A stretch of DNA of 64,000 bases from Nocardioides sp. NBC_00368 (GCF_036090055.1 NZ_CP107970.1:4342501-4406500), one strand, 5' to 3'. Counted from the first letter of the stretch, positions 25,971 through 34,537 are shown. The notes: generated by a model from the sequence alone, not told the origin. Numbers and translations are program-made.

Positions 25971-27110
25971 TCAGGAGAGCAGTCGCCGCGGCATCAGCAG
26001 GTAGCGGAAGCCCGGCTCCTCGCCACCTTCGGCCGGCTTGCCGCTGATCACCACGGGTTTCGGAGCCTGCGTGAAGGCGAGCTCGACGACCTGCTCGTCG
26101 ATGGCCTGCAGCCCGTCGAGGAGGAACTGCGGGTTGAACCCGGTGGTCAGTCCCTCACCCTCCATGGTCGCCTCGATCGACTCGGACGCCTGGGCCTCGT
26201 CACCGGAGCCCGCGTCGAGGGTCAGCACGCCGTCCTCGAAGACCATCTGGACCGCGGTGTTGCGCTCGGCGACCAGGGCGACGCGCTTGACCGACTCGAC
26301 CAGGGAGGCCTTGTCGACGAGCGCGGTGGTGAGGTGCTCGGCCGGGAACAGGCTGCGCACCTTCGGGAACTCGCCGTCGAGCAGGCGCGTCGTCGTGCGT
26401 CGTACGCCTCCCGCGGCCGCGCCCTCGAAGCCGATGATCCCCTCGCCGGTGCCGGTGGTGGACAGCGCCAGGGTGACCTCGCTGCCGCTGGTCAGCGACT
26501 TGGCGGTGTCGCCGAGCACCTTCGCGGGCACCAGCGCGGCCAGGCTCTCGTCGGGGGTCGCCGGGTTCCACTCGAGCTCACGGTGGGAGAGCCGGAAACG
26601 GTCGGTGGCGAGCAGGGAGATCGTGGAGCCTTCGATCTCGAGCCGCACGCCGGTCAGCACCGGGAGCATGTCGTCGCGGCCGGCAGCGGTCACGGCCTGG
26701 GCGACGGCGTGGGCGAACAGCTCGGACTTCACCGTGCCGGCCGCGGTCGGCATCTCCGGCAGGGTCGGGTAGTCCTCGACCGGCATCGTCTGCAGACTGA
26801 AGCGCGCGCTCCCGCAGGTGAGCGAGACGCGGGAGCCGTCGGTCACCATCTCGACCGGCTTGGCCGGGAGGCTGCGACAGATGTCGGCGAGCAGCTTGCC
26901 CGAGACCAGTGCCTTGCCCTCGTCGGCGACCTCGGCCGACAGCGTCGCCCGCGCGGAGGTCTCGTAGTCGAACGTCGAGAGCACCAGGCCCTCGTGACCC
27001 GCCTCGATCAGGAGGCCGGAGAGCACCGGGGTGCTGGGGCGTACCGGAAGGCTGCGGGCAGCCCAGGCGACGGCATCCGCGAACACGTCGCGGTCGACGC
27101 GGAACTTCAC
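25971..27110 (-). CDS. dnaN: DNA polymerase III beta subunit (sliding clamp)
   Basis: A 379-residue ring-forming clamp. Recognisable segments are KFRVDRDVFADAVAWAARSL, FSLQTMPVEDYPTLPEMP, LLATDRFRLSHRELEW and the C-terminal YLLMPRRLL (family usually ...MPMR). GTG 27110 is preferred because GAAGGA lies 9 nt upstream; the frame is open to 27296 but that stretch is in oriC. It is the first gene after oriC in the direction dnaA to dnaN. Confidence 0.97.
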   Translation of the reverse strand: MKFRVDRDVFADAVAWAARSLPVRPSTPVLSGLLIEAGHEGLVLSTFDYETSARATLSAEVADEGKALVSGKLLADICRSLPAKPVEMVTDGSRVSLTCGSARFSLQTMPVEDYPTLPEMPTAAGTVKSELFAHAVAQAVTAAGRDDMLPVLTGVRLEIEGSTISLLATDRFRLSHRELEWNPATPDESLAALVPAKVLGDTAKSLTSGSEVTLALSTTGTGEGIIGFEGAAAGGVRRTTTRLLDGEFPKVRSLFPAEHLTTALVDKASLVESVKRVALVAERNTAVQMVFEDGVLTLDAGSGDEAQASESIEATMEGEGLTTGFNPQFLLDGLQAIDEQVVELAFTQAPKPVVISGKPAEGGEEPGFRYLLMPRRLLS

Positions 27111-27719
27111 GATGACCTGTCCTTCTTCTAACTCGACATCGGGGCGTATGCGGACATGTGGCCCGGGCTGTGCTTGAACCTGGGCGAAGACGCCACCGGT
27201 TCTGGAACGCCCCCGCGTTGACATGACCTTGGAGTACGCATCCTGCCACGGACCGCCGACAACCGGTAAGCGCTCAGCCCTGTCGTCTCTGCACAAGGGC
27301 GCAGGAGCGCTCGAGGCCTGGAGCGGGTTGTCCCCAGGGAAGGGCGTTCGTGGAATTTCACCGAGGATCCATGGACGTAAATAGTTTCGTACGTTGTAAG
27401 AGCATCTGTGGGAAATGTGGATGATCGTGGTTTTACCTGGTCAAGCCAGGAAATGTGATTCCACAGGGGGTGTGGACGCCCTGCTGAAATGACGCACGTC
27501 ACTGTGGGCTGTGGAGAGTTGTCGGCGCGTTTGAGTGTTTTGTGCACAGGCCATCCCCTTTTCCATCCCATTTGAACCGCCGGTTCTCCACAGGTTCCAC
27601 CCAGCCTGTGGGCTGTGGACAACCTGGGAAATCTCGGCCTGTGGGTTTTCGAAATCCCAAAACGCGAAACGGCCGCCGCCCCGGAACGGGTCGACGGCCG
27701 CGTACGACTGCTGGTCTGG
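27111..27719. other. oriC: Origin of replication oriC, between dnaA and dnaN
   Basis: A 609-bp non-coding gap, visibly poorer in GC than its flanks. DnaA-box-like 9-mers: TGTGGACAA (27614-27622, perfect reverse box), TTGTCCCCA (27328-27336), TTGTGCACA (27540-27548), TTCTCCACA (27584-27592), and weaker TGTGGATGA (27416-27424), TGTGGACGC (27471-27479), TGTGGGAAA (27407-27415), TGTGGAGAG (27510-27518) and TGTGGGTTT (27640-27648). An AT-rich stretch (GTAAATAGTTTCGTACGTTG, from 27377) could be the unwinding element. Gene order dnaA-oriC-dnaN is the actinobacterial standard. Confidence 0.88.
27670..27700. terminator. Possible dnaA terminator
   Basis: Outer arms CGGCCG at both ends and inner arms CCCG/CGGG around GAA, 20 bp beyond the dnaA stop; interrupted stem. 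Confidence 0.45.
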
Positions 27720-29453
27720 CTAGGCCTGCCGGGCCTGCATCTTCACGCGGTTGGTGAGCTCGGAGACCTGGTTGAAGACCGCGCGGCGCTCGGCGAGCAG
27801 CTGGTTGATCTTCCGCTCGGCGTACATCACCGTGGTGTGGTCGCGGCCGCCGAAGTGCTTGCCGATCTTGGGCAAGGAGTCCTCGGTGAGCTCACGACAC
27901 AGATACATGGCGATCTGACGGGCCATGACGAGGTGACGCCCGCGCGAGGGCCCGGTGAGCTCATCGATCGACAGTCCGAAGTAGGCGGCGGTCTGGGCGA
28001 TGATCAGGCCGGCGGTGATCTCGGGCTCGCCGCCCTCGGGGATCAGGTCCTTGAGGACGATCTCGGCGAGGGTCAGGTCGACGTCCTGCCGGTTGAGGTT
28101 GGCGAACGCGGTCACCCGGATCAGCGCGCCCTCGAGCTCGCGGATGTTGGTCTGGATCTTGCTCGCGATGAACTCGAGCACGTCGGGCGGGGCGGTGAGC
28201 CGCTCCATCGCCGCCTTCTTACGAAGGATCGCGATGCGGGTCTCGATGTCGGGCGGCTGCACGTCGGTGATCAGGCCCCACTCGAACCGGTTGCGCAGCC
28301 GGTCCTCGAGCGCCTCGAGCCGCTTGGGCGGGCGGTCGGAGGTGAGCACGATCTGCTTGTTGGCGTTGTGGAGCGTGTTGAAGGTGTGGAAGAACTCCTC
28401 CTGCGTCTGGGTCTTCCCCTCCAGGAACTGGATGTCGTCGATCAGCAGGACGTCGACATCGCGGTAGCGCCGCTTGAACCGGTCCTGCCGGTCGTCACGG
28501 ATCGCGTTGATGAACTCGTTGGTGAACTCCTCCGAGCTGACGTAGCGCACCTTCGCCCCGGAGTAGAGGCTCCGGACGTAGTGACCGATCGCGTGCAGCA
28601 GGTGGGTCTTGCCCAGACCGGACTCGCCGTAGACGAGCAGCGGGTTGTAGGCCTTGCCTGGCGCCTCGCTGACCGCCACCGCGGCCGCGTGCGGGAACCG
28701 GTTGGACGACCCGATGACGAACGTCTCGAAGGTGTACTTCGGGTTCAGCCTGGTCTCGAGGACGTTGTGGCTCGGTTCGCTCGCTCGTGTCGGCGGACCG
28801 GGCACCAGCGGCCGCGGCGGTACCGGCTCCTCGATCGGGGCCACCGGAGGCGCCGGGGGATTTGTCGACATATCGGCATAGTCGGGACGTACGTCGTCAT
28901 GACCTGCCGGCGAAGACGGCTGATGAGTCGGAGGCGGCGCGATCGGAGCCTGCGGTGCCGAGTAGGCGACAGGCGCTCCGGGCTCCTCGCGCGGCTGCTC
29001 GGTGGCCGGCGGGACGCCGGGGATCAGGCCGGGCGCGTTCGTCGGGTAGACCGACTGGTGTGGGAAGGCCGACTGGTGCGGGAAGGCGTTCTGCTGCTGG
29101 AGGGCCGCTGCGGCGGCCGCGTCGGCAGCGGCGATCTCGCGCTCGGAGATCATGATCGCCTGCGTGTCGGGGTCGGGCGTGACCTCGATGTCGGGGTTGA
29201 CCGTGACCGCGATGCGGATCTCGCGGTTGAAGATCTCACCGAGCGACTTCTCCAGGGTGCCGCGCAGGCGGCCCTCGATCTGGTTGCGGATGAAGTCGTT
29301 GGGGACCTCGACGATCGCGGTCGACCCGTGCAGGGTGAGCGGCTCGCTGTCGCGGAGCCAGGCCCGCTGGTTCGGCGGAAGCTCGGCGACCACCCGCGTC
29401 CATGCGGACTGGAGATCTGGCTGTGGTTCTGGCGCGAGGCCGGAGTGCTCCAC
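27720..29453 (-). CDS. dnaA: Chromosomal replication initiator protein DnaA
   Basis: A 577-residue initiator. Domain I is at the N-terminus (WTRVVAELPPNQRAWL); a long Pro/Gln-rich domain II (about residues 110-245) is typical of high-GC actinobacteria. Domain III has Walker A GESGLGKTHLLHAIG, Walker B VLLIDDIQFLEGK and sensor LTSDRPPKRL. Domain IV carries the DnaA signature GGRDHTTVMYAERKI. The GTG start has GGAAGG and CAGGA upstream. Boxes around the promoter suggest autoregulation. Confidence 0.99.
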   Translation of the reverse strand: MEHSGLAPEPQPDLQSAWTRVVAELPPNQRAWLRDSEPLTLHGSTAIVEVPNDFIRNQIEGRLRGTLEKSLGEIFNREIRIAVTVNPDIEVTPDPDTQAIMISEREIAAADAAAAAALQQQNAFPHQSAFPHQSVYPTNAPGLIPGVPPATEQPREEPGAPVAYSAPQAPIAPPPTHQPSSPAGHDDVRPDYADMSTNPPAPPVAPIEEPVPPRPLVPGPPTRASEPSHNVLETRLNPKYTFETFVIGSSNRFPHAAAVAVSEAPGKAYNPLLVYGESGLGKTHLLHAIGHYVRSLYSGAKVRYVSSEEFTNEFINAIRDDRQDRFKRRYRDVDVLLIDDIQFLEGKTQTQEEFFHTFNTLHNANKQIVLTSDRPPKRLEALEDRLRNRFEWGLITDVQPPDIETRIAILRKKAAMERLTAPPDVLEFIASKIQTNIRELEGALIRVTAFANLNRQDVDLTLAEIVLKDLIPEGGEPEITAGLIIAQTAAYFGLSIDELTGPSRGRHLVMARQIAMYLCRELTEDSLPKIGKHFGGRDHTTVMYAERKINQLLAERRAVFNQVSELTNRVKMQARQA

Positions 29454-29998
29454 AGATTCCTGCCTTCCCTGAGGGCTCGGGTGGGTGGTCTTGTCTTGAT
29501 GCAGCCTGGATTGACGCAGCGGTCAGGTCTACATCCTCCACAGACTTTTCCACAAGCTGTGGAGCATCCCCGAATGTAGGCATCGGAGACCTACCGAGAC
29601 ACGTCGCCGTCCTCGAGAATCCGACCGTTTCGGCAGGTCAGGCGGGAAAAATAGATCCCGGCTTGGCATCCCCCCGAATGCGGCCGACGCTCCTGACGAT
29701 GTGCAGGGAAACCTCGGTAGAGGACGAAGTTACCGGCTGGCGACCATCACGGGCAACCCGTCCTCCACAGGAAGAGGGATAATCACAGGGGTGTGATAGG
29801 GCGTGAGTTTGACCGTGGTTTCGCCGTCCACGTACCGTTGCTAGGTCGCCCGGTCTACGGGTGCCGCATGTCCACGCCTCTCCTCATCGGGCGCGGACGG
29901 GCGGTGCTTGTTGAATCGGCCCGCCTGGAACCACCGAGGGCGACCCCATCAGACCAGCCGGCAGAGCATCCGGCCCCACACAACTAAGGAAGCACCCC
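29454..29998. promoter_or_regulatory. dnaA-rpmH divergent regulatory region with DnaA boxes
   Basis: A 545-bp gap with no gene. DnaA-box-like sites: TCCTCCACA (29534-29542), TTTTCCACA (29546-29554), TGTGGAGCA (29558-29566) and TCCTCCACA (29761-29769). They suggest DnaA autoregulation or an extension of the origin. A candidate rpmH promoter lies near 29809. Confidence 0.6.
29809..29838 (+). promoter_or_regulatory. Candidate rpmH promoter
   Basis: TTGACC (29809-29814), 18-nt spacer, TACCGT (29833-29838); about 160 bp upstream of rpmH. Based on consensus match only. Confidence 0.4.
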
Positions 29999-30136
29999 GT
30001 GAGCAAGCGTACTTACCAGCCGAACAACCGCCGCCGTCACAAGACGCACGGTTTCCGCCTGCGCATGCGCACCCGTGCCGGCCGTGCCATCCTCGCGACG
30101 CGCCGCCGCAAGGGTCGCAAGAGCCTGACCGTCTGA
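29999..30136 (+). CDS. rpmH: 50S ribosomal protein L34
   Basis: A 45-residue, Arg/Lys-rich protein starting at GTG 29999 with AAGGA upstream. It shows the L34 pattern KRTYQPNNRRRHKTHGFRLR, then MRTRAGRAILATRRRKGRK. It is the first gene of the conserved rpmH-rnpA-yidD-yidC-jag run, opposite dnaA. Too short for many automatic gene calls. Confidence 0.98.
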   Translation: MSKRTYQPNNRRRHKTHGFRLRMRTRAGRAILATRRRKGRKSLTV

Positions 30137-30162
30137 GGCCCCCGGCCTCAGCCACCACGCGC

Positions 30163-30516
30163 GTGCTGCCACGTCGTCATCGACTGATCGATTCGTCGGG
30201 CTTCAAAGAAGCGGTACGACGAGGCAAGCGCGCGGGCTCGAAGAGCCTGGTGGTCCACCTGCTCGTCCCTGGCACCGACAGCGATGCCGCCCGGGAGAGC
30301 GAGCCGCAGGTGGGCTTCGTGGTGAGCAAGGCCGTCGGCCCGGCCGTCGTCCGGAATCGTGTGAAGCGCAGACTGCGTCATCAGGCCCGGGAGTCCCTGA
30401 GCGGACTCCCGGGCTCTGCTGTGCTTGTGGTCCGTGCGCTTCCTGCCGCAGCCGACGCCGACTACGACGCGCTCGGCGCCGATCTGCGGCGCTGTCTGGA
30501 GCGGGTGCTCCGATGA
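30163..30516 (+). CDS. rnpA: Ribonuclease P protein component
   Basis: A 117-residue basic protein, the protein half of RNase P for tRNA 5' maturation. Start is taken at GTG 30163 (MLPRRHRLIDSSGFKEAVRR), which matches the family N-terminus and lies 26 bp after rpmH. The RNA-binding motif is RNRVKRRLRHQARE (RNR core), preceded by VGFVVSKAVGPAVV. It overlaps yidD by 4 bp. Confidence 0.96.
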   Translation: MLPRRHRLIDSSGFKEAVRRGKRAGSKSLVVHLLVPGTDSDAARESEPQVGFVVSKAVGPAVVRNRVKRRLRHQARESLSGLPGSAVLVVRALPAAADADYDALGADLRRCLERVLR

Positions 30517-30836
30517 GCACGGCAGTCCGCGTCGTACGTGGCGGTCTCGACAAGTTCGACCACCTGGTCGCGTCCGTCCTGATCGGACTGCTGCACGTGT
30601 GGCGGACTCTTGTCAGCCCGCTCTACGGCGACGTGTGCCGCTACTACCCGTCGTGCTCGGCGTACGGACTCGAGGCCGTCAAGACGCACGGCCCCTGGCG
30701 CGGGAGCTGGCTGACGGCGCGCCGTCTGGCCCGTTGCGTCCCCTGGGCCAAGACCCGGGGCTTCGATCCCGTACCTACCAAATCCCCTGAAGACGTTGTC
30801 CGTGTAAGTGCGGACTCCCCAAACCGAGGAGCCTGA
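30513..30836 (+). CDS. yidD: Membrane protein insertion efficiency factor YidD
   Basis: A 107-residue protein with the YidD core LVSPLYGDVCRYYPSCSAYG, LEAVKTHGPWRGSWLTARRL and RCVPWAKTRGFDPVP. It assists YidC and lies between rnpA and yidC as usual. Residues 10-18 (GGLDKFDHL) derive from a VETT palindrome within the N-terminal region before the conserved core. The start overlaps the rnpA stop (ATGA). Confidence 0.95.
   Translation: MSTAVRVVRGGLDKFDHLVASVLIGLLHVWRTLVSPLYGDVCRYYPSCSAYGLEAVKTHGPWRGSWLTARRLARCVPWAKTRGFDPVPTKSPEDVVRVSADSPNRGA
30540..30564. repeat. VETT palindrome (diverged) inside yidD
   Basis: A copy with GGCGGTCTCGAC, AAG, then TTCGACCACC; two bases differ from the commonest form. 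It is in frame near the yidD N-terminus. Confidence 0.75.
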
Positions 30837-30839
30837 TCC

Positions 30840-31832
30840 GTGGGAGCCATAGGCGATCTGTTCGGATGGATCGCAACACCGCTGTATTACGCCATCTCGG
30901 GCATCCTGCTCGTGTGGCAGAAGGCGTTCGCGTACGTCATTCCGTCTGAAGGCTGGCAGTGGGCTCTGGCCATCGTCGGCCTGACCGTGACCATCCGCGC
31001 GCTGCTGATCCCGCTGTTCGTGAAGCAGATCAACTCCAGCCGCAACATGCAGCTGCTGCAGCCGAAGGTCCGCGAGCTTCAGAAGAAGTACGGTCACGAC
31101 CGCGAGAAGCTCGCCAACGAGACCATGAAGCTCTACAAGGACTCGGGCACCAACCCGTTCGCGTCCTGCCTGCCGCTGCTGCTGCAGATGCCGATCTTCT
31201 TCGTGCTCTTCCGGATGCTCGAGCACGCCTCGGACGGCGTCGGCAAGGGATTCCTGAGCGACGAGGCCGCTCACGAGTTCGCCACGTCGACCTGGCTCGG
31301 CTCGCTGCTCTCGGACCAGTTCACGACGGCCGACCACACCAGCACGTACTTCCTCACCGGCTTCCTGGTCGTGGCGATGATCGCCACCACGTTCCTCACC
31401 CAGCGTCAGCTGATGTCGAAGAACATGCCGGCCGACGCGATGACCGGCCAGTACGCCCAGCAGCAGAAGCTTCTGCTCTACGTCCTCCCCGTCGTGTTCG
31501 CCGTCGGTGGTATCGCCTTCCCGGTCGGAACGATCCTCTACTGGACCTCCTCCAACCTGTGGACCATGGGCCAGCAGTTCTACGTGATCCGCAACAACCC
31601 GGCGCCCGGTACGCCCGCGTTCGAGGCGAAGCAGGAGCGTGACAAGGCCAAGCGCAGGAAGAAGGGCCTGACCGACGCGGAGATCGACATCGCCGAGGCC
31701 AACGAGGCGGCGGAGGCCGAGAAGCGCTCTGCGACGCGCACGCAGCCCAAGAACCAGACCCGGAGCCAGCGGAAGAAGGCCGGCACGAGCGCCGGTCGCT
31801 CCACGACCCAGAAGAACGGGGGAACCAAGTGA
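30840..31832 (+). CDS. yidC: Membrane protein insertase YidC
   Basis: A 330-residue Oxa1/YidC/Alb3 insertase. Visible parts: first helix near residues 12-30, WALAIVGLTVTIRALLIPLF (second helix with the conserved Arg), a cytosolic hairpin (LLQPKVRELQKKYGHDREKL), NPFASCLPLLLQMPIFFVLF, and C-terminal helices ending GTILYWTSSNLWTMGQQF. The C-tail is Lys/Arg-rich for ribosome contact. GTG 30840 lies 3 bp after yidD; the stop overlaps jag (GTGA). Confidence 0.97.
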   Translation: MGAIGDLFGWIATPLYYAISGILLVWQKAFAYVIPSEGWQWALAIVGLTVTIRALLIPLFVKQINSSRNMQLLQPKVRELQKKYGHDREKLANETMKLYKDSGTNPFASCLPLLLQMPIFFVLFRMLEHASDGVGKGFLSDEAAHEFATSTWLGSLLSDQFTTADHTSTYFLTGFLVVAMIATTFLTQRQLMSKNMPADAMTGQYAQQQKLLLYVLPVVFAVGGIAFPVGTILYWTSSNLWTMGQQFYVIRNNPAPGTPAFEAKQERDKAKRRKKGLTDAEIDIAEANEAAEAEKRSATRTQPKNQTRSQRKKAGTSAGRSTTQKNGGTK

Positions 31833-32350
31833 CGACTCAGGACGTGAGCGAGACCGTGACTGAGACCGCGGACGCGGTCACCGACGAGACGCGCCTCAAG
31901 CAGCTCGAGCAGGAGGGTGACATCGCGGCCGACTACCTCGAGGAGCTCCTCGACATCGCGGACCTGGACGGTGACCTCGACATGGACGTCGAGGGCGACC
32001 GCGCCGCGGTCTCGATCGTCGGTGGCGACCTGCAGCAGCTGGTCGGCCGGCACGGCGAGGTCCTGGACGCGCTCCAGGAGCTGACCCGGCTCGCTGTCTA
32101 CCGCGAGACCGGCGAGCGGTCCCGGCTGATGCTCGATGTCGGCGGCTACCGCGCCGACCGTCGCTCGACGCTGATGGCACTCGCCGAGGAGACGGTGGCC
32201 AAGGTCAAGGAGTCCGGCGCCCCGGTCTCGCTCAAGCCGATGTCGCCGTTCGAGCGGAAGGTCGTCCACGACGCCGTCGCCGCCGCGGGCCTCACCTCGG
32301 AGTCCTCCGGTGTGGAGCCGCGACGCTACGTGGTCGTCCTGCCTGAGTGA
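31829..32350 (+). CDS. jag: Jag/KhpB-type KH and R3H domain RNA-binding protein
   Basis: A 173-residue protein lacking the N-terminal Jag_N domain, as usual in actinobacteria. The KH domain includes VGGDLQQLVGRHGEVLDALQ with its G-R-H-G loop; the R3H domain includes YRADRRSTLMALAEETVAKV and MSPFERKVVHDAV, the R-x-x-x-H motif being FERKVVH. It binds RNA and in other bacteria influences cell-wall growth. A strong terminator closes the operon. Confidence 0.93.
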   Translation: MTTQDVSETVTETADAVTDETRLKQLEQEGDIAADYLEELLDIADLDGDLDMDVEGDRAAVSIVGGDLQQLVGRHGEVLDALQELTRLAVYRETGERSRLMLDVGGYRADRRSTLMALAEETVAKVKESGAPVSLKPMSPFERKVVHDAVAAAGLTSESSGVEPRRYVVVLPE

Positions 32351-32363
32351 CGCTGACACAAAG

Positions 32364-32401
32364 AGATCGCCCCTCGTGCCGTCTGGCACGAGGGGCGATC
32401 T
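32364..32401 (+). terminator. Terminator of the rpmH-jag operon
   Basis: Perfect 17-bp arms starting AGATCGCCCCTCGTGCC around GTCT, followed by TCTTT. Confidence 0.9.
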
Positions 32402-32414
32402 TCTTTATGCGGGT

Positions 32415-32428
32415 GTTTCACGTGGAAC
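32415..32428. promoter_or_regulatory. parS-like site (one mismatch)
   Basis: GTTTCACGTGGAAC, one base from the perfect palindrome; 13 bp after the jag terminator and non-coding. Confidence 0.6.
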
Positions 32429-32432
32429 GGGC

Positions 32433-32498
32433 GGTGGTCGAGCTTGTCGAGACCACCGACGTGTCGAAGGGCTCGTGGTCTCGACAAGCTCGACCACC
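32433..32498. repeat. Two VETT palindromes in opposite orientation
   Basis: Full copies at 32433-32457 and 32474-32498, one in each orientation, between jag and the L,D-transpeptidase gene. Confidence 0.9.
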
Positions 32499-32505
32499 GG
32501 AGTGC

Positions 32506-33261
32506 CTAGGACCAGTAGACGACGACCCGGTCACCGATGCGGATCTGGTCGAAGACCCACGCGATGGACGACTTGTTGCGGACGTTCACGCAGCCGTGGG
32601 AGCAGCCGTTGTAGCCACGGGCGGCGAAGTCGGACGAGTAGTGCACGGCCTGGCCGCCGTTGAAGAACATCGCGTACGGCATCGGCGTGTGGTAGATCGA
32701 CGAGACGTGGTTGCGGCTCTTGCGGTAGACCTTGAACGCGCCCTCGCGGGTCTTGGTGTCGGCACAGCCGAAGCGGGCGTCCATCGCCCGGACGATCTTG
32801 CCGGCCCGTACGTAGCGCATCCGGCGGTCGGTCTTGTCGACGCAGAGCACACGGCCGGTGAGGCAGCGGCGGTCGAGGTTGTAGAGCGCCGCGTCGGTGG
32901 GGGTGCTCGTCAACGAACGGAGACGGTCGAGGGTGCGCTGGTTGACCTTGCCGGTGATGGCCAGGCGCTGGTTGCGCTGGAAGACCTTGACGGCGCTGGT
33001 GGTCTTGGAGCCGTAGTTGCCGGTGACGCGGCCGGTGTAGATGCGCCGCTCCTTGAGGCGAGCCTGAACCCTGCGTACCCCGATGCCGGTCGAGCCCTGC
33101 TGGTAGAGGACGGTGTAGGCCGTGTGGAAGCCGGTCTGGCCGATGGAGGCCGACGGCGCACTGGCCTGGGCGCCACCCGGCGCCGCGATCGAGCCCAGGG
33201 AGAATCCCAGGGCAAGAATGGTGGTGAGGAAGATCGCCACCGGGGTTCTACGGACGTTCAC
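32506..33261 (-). CDS. Secreted L,D-transpeptidase with peptidoglycan-binding domain
   Basis: A 251-residue exported protein: Sec signal (VAIFLTTILALGFSLGSIAA), a PG_binding_1 domain (GSTGIGVRRVQARLKERRIY through QRTLDRLRSL), and a YkuD domain with catalytic cysteine in HGCVNVRNKSS and supporting His in AVHYSSDF. It forms 3-3 crosslinks or anchors proteins in the wall. GTG has GGAG at good spacing. The gene interrupts the usual jag-rsmG adjacency and is flanked by VETT repeats and parS sites. Confidence 0.92.
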   Translation of the reverse strand: MNVRRTPVAIFLTTILALGFSLGSIAAPGGAQASAPSASIGQTGFHTAYTVLYQQGSTGIGVRRVQARLKERRIYTGRVTGNYGSKTTSAVKVFQRNQRLAITGKVNQRTLDRLRSLTSTPTDAALYNLDRRCLTGRVLCVDKTDRRMRYVRAGKIVRAMDARFGCADTKTREGAFKVYRKSRNHVSSIYHTPMPYAMFFNGGQAVHYSSDFAARGYNGCSHGCVNVRNKSSIAWVFDQIRIGDRVVVYWS

Positions 33262-33467
33262 ATCATCTCCGTGGGGTCAAAGGATCGTGGCCCGGTCGTG
33301 CGGGCCGCTGGGGTCGCACTCGGGGTGCGACGTTCTACGACTAAGACGTTCGAGCAGCGTGCGCGGTTGCATCAGATTGCGCGATGGCTGCTCGCGGACT
33401 TTAGCGCACCGAGAGGTTGTAAGACTCCTTTCCGAGCCCTCCCGCGGACCCGTTCTCAGAGGGGCGT

Positions 33468-33481
33468 GTTTCACGTGAAAC
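33468..33481. promoter_or_regulatory. parS: parS centromere site
   Basis: Perfect palindrome GTTTCACGTGAAAC, the ParB binding site. Non-coding, between the LDT and GIY-YIG genes. Confidence 0.9.
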
Positions 33482-33484
33482 GGG

Positions 33485-33552
33485 GCGGTGGTCGAGCCTG
33501 TCGAGACCACGCTGGTTCGCGGGAGAAGGTGGTCTCGACAAGCTCGACCACC
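33485..33552. repeat. Two VETT palindromes leading into the tandem array
   Basis: Copies at 33485-33509 and about 33528-33552 in opposite orientations, immediately beside the parS site and before the 79-bp array. Confidence 0.85.
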
Positions 33553-33910
33553 GGTGCTGGGGTGTGGTCGGTCATCGAGCTTGTCGAGATGACTGTTGTC
33601 GGGGGTGGTGGTCTCGACAGGCTCGACCGCCGGTGCTGGGGTGTGGTCGGTCATCGAGCTTGTCGAGATGACTGTTGTCGGGGGTGGTGGTCTCGACAGG
33701 CTCGACCGCCGGTGCTGGGGTGTGGTGGGTCGTCGAGCTTGTGGAGGTGACTGTTGTCGGGGGTGGTGGTCTCGGCAGGCTCGACCGCCGGTGCTGGGGT
33801 GTGGTGGGTCGTCGAGCTTGTGGAGGTGACTGTTGTTGGGGGGTGGTGGTCTCGGCAGGCCCGACTACCGGTGCTGGGGTGTGGTCGGTCATCGAGCTTG
33901 TCGAGATGAC
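33553..33910. repeat. 79-bp tandem repeat array, about 4.5 units
   Basis: Units start at 33553, 33632, 33711, 33790 and 33870 (the fourth is 80 bp); the last is cut near 33910. Each unit holds a CATC/GATG-type palindrome and a GGTC/GACC-type palindrome joined by GGTGCTGGGGTGTGG and TGTTGTCGGGGG-like linkers. Units 3 and 4 share extra changes (GTCGTCGAG, GTGGAGGTGAC), showing duplication of diverged units. The array ends next to the GIY-YIG gene. Confidence 0.92.
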
Positions 33911-33912
33911 CT

Positions 33913-34218
33913 TCATTGCGAGGCTTTCAGGGGGTGCGGCGTCTGCGACGTGTTGGCCAGGGCCGGAAGATCTCCCGGCCGTTCCCTGACGAGCGCAAGG
34001 CGCTTGGCGCGGCTCCAGTTCTGGATCTGCTTCTCCCGGGCGAAGGCATCGTCGACTCTGTCGTACTGCTCGTACCAGACCAGCTGCACGGGGAGACGAT
34101 GGCGGGTGTACTCCGATCCGAGACCGACGCGGTGCTCGGAGAGCCGGCGTTCGAGGTCGGTCGTGCTGCCGACGTAGAGGGTCCGGTCTGCGCAGAGAAG
34201 CATGTAGGTGTAAGCCAT
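33913..34218 (-). CDS. GIY-YIG nuclease superfamily protein (UPF0213-like)
   Basis: A 101-residue single-domain protein: TYMLLCADRTLYVGSTTDLE (the GIY...YIG equivalents TYM and YVG), the catalytic-type Arg in ERRLSEHR, then GSEYTRHRLPVQLVWYEQY and REKQIQNWSRAKRLAL. It matches the small YhbQ/UPF0213 GIY-YIG proteins whose role is unclear. ATG 34218 is used; two more ATGs lie 9 and 12 bp upstream. It sits between two blocks of VETT repeats. Confidence 0.85.
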   Translation of the reverse strand: MAYTYMLLCADRTLYVGSTTDLERRLSEHRVGLGSEYTRHRLPVQLVWYEQYDRVDDAFAREKQIQNWSRAKRLALVRERPGDLPALANTSQTPHPLKASQ

Positions 34219-34252
34219 GGCTCTCATCATGAGCGGCACCACCGACAGTCTC

Positions 34253-34499
34253 GGAGGTCGAGCTTGTCGAGACCTCGATGGTGGTGCAGGGGGTGGTGGT
34301 CTCGACAGGCTCGACCACCAGGACGGGCGGTCGGTCTCGATGGCCTTCGCGTCGGTGGTCGAGCTTGTCGAGACCACTCGTGGAGCGGACGTGGTGGTCT
34401 CGACAAGCTCGACCACCGGGGCGCAGGAGGTCGAGCTTGTCGAGACCTCGGCATGCGGCGGTGGCGGTGGGGTCGGCGGTCTCGACAGGCTCGACCACC
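34253..34499. repeat. Six VETT palindromes of two arm types
   Basis: Copies at 34253, 34295, 34354, 34393, 34426 and 34475, each about 25 bp. Those at 34253 and 34426 have arms GGAGGTCGAG with GAGACCTC; the others have GGTGGTC/GACCACC-type arms. Orientation alternates. Together they fill the gap before rsmG. Confidence 0.9.
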
Positions 34500-34523
34500 G
34501 GGCCGGGGAGTTCTTGGTTGCGC

Positions 34524-34537
34524 GTTTCACGTGAAAC
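34524..34537. promoter_or_regulatory. parS: parS centromere site upstream of rsmG
   Basis: Perfect GTTTCACGTGAAAC, 9 bp before the rsmG start codon, so ParB binding could affect expression of rsmG-parA-parB. Confidence 0.9.
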
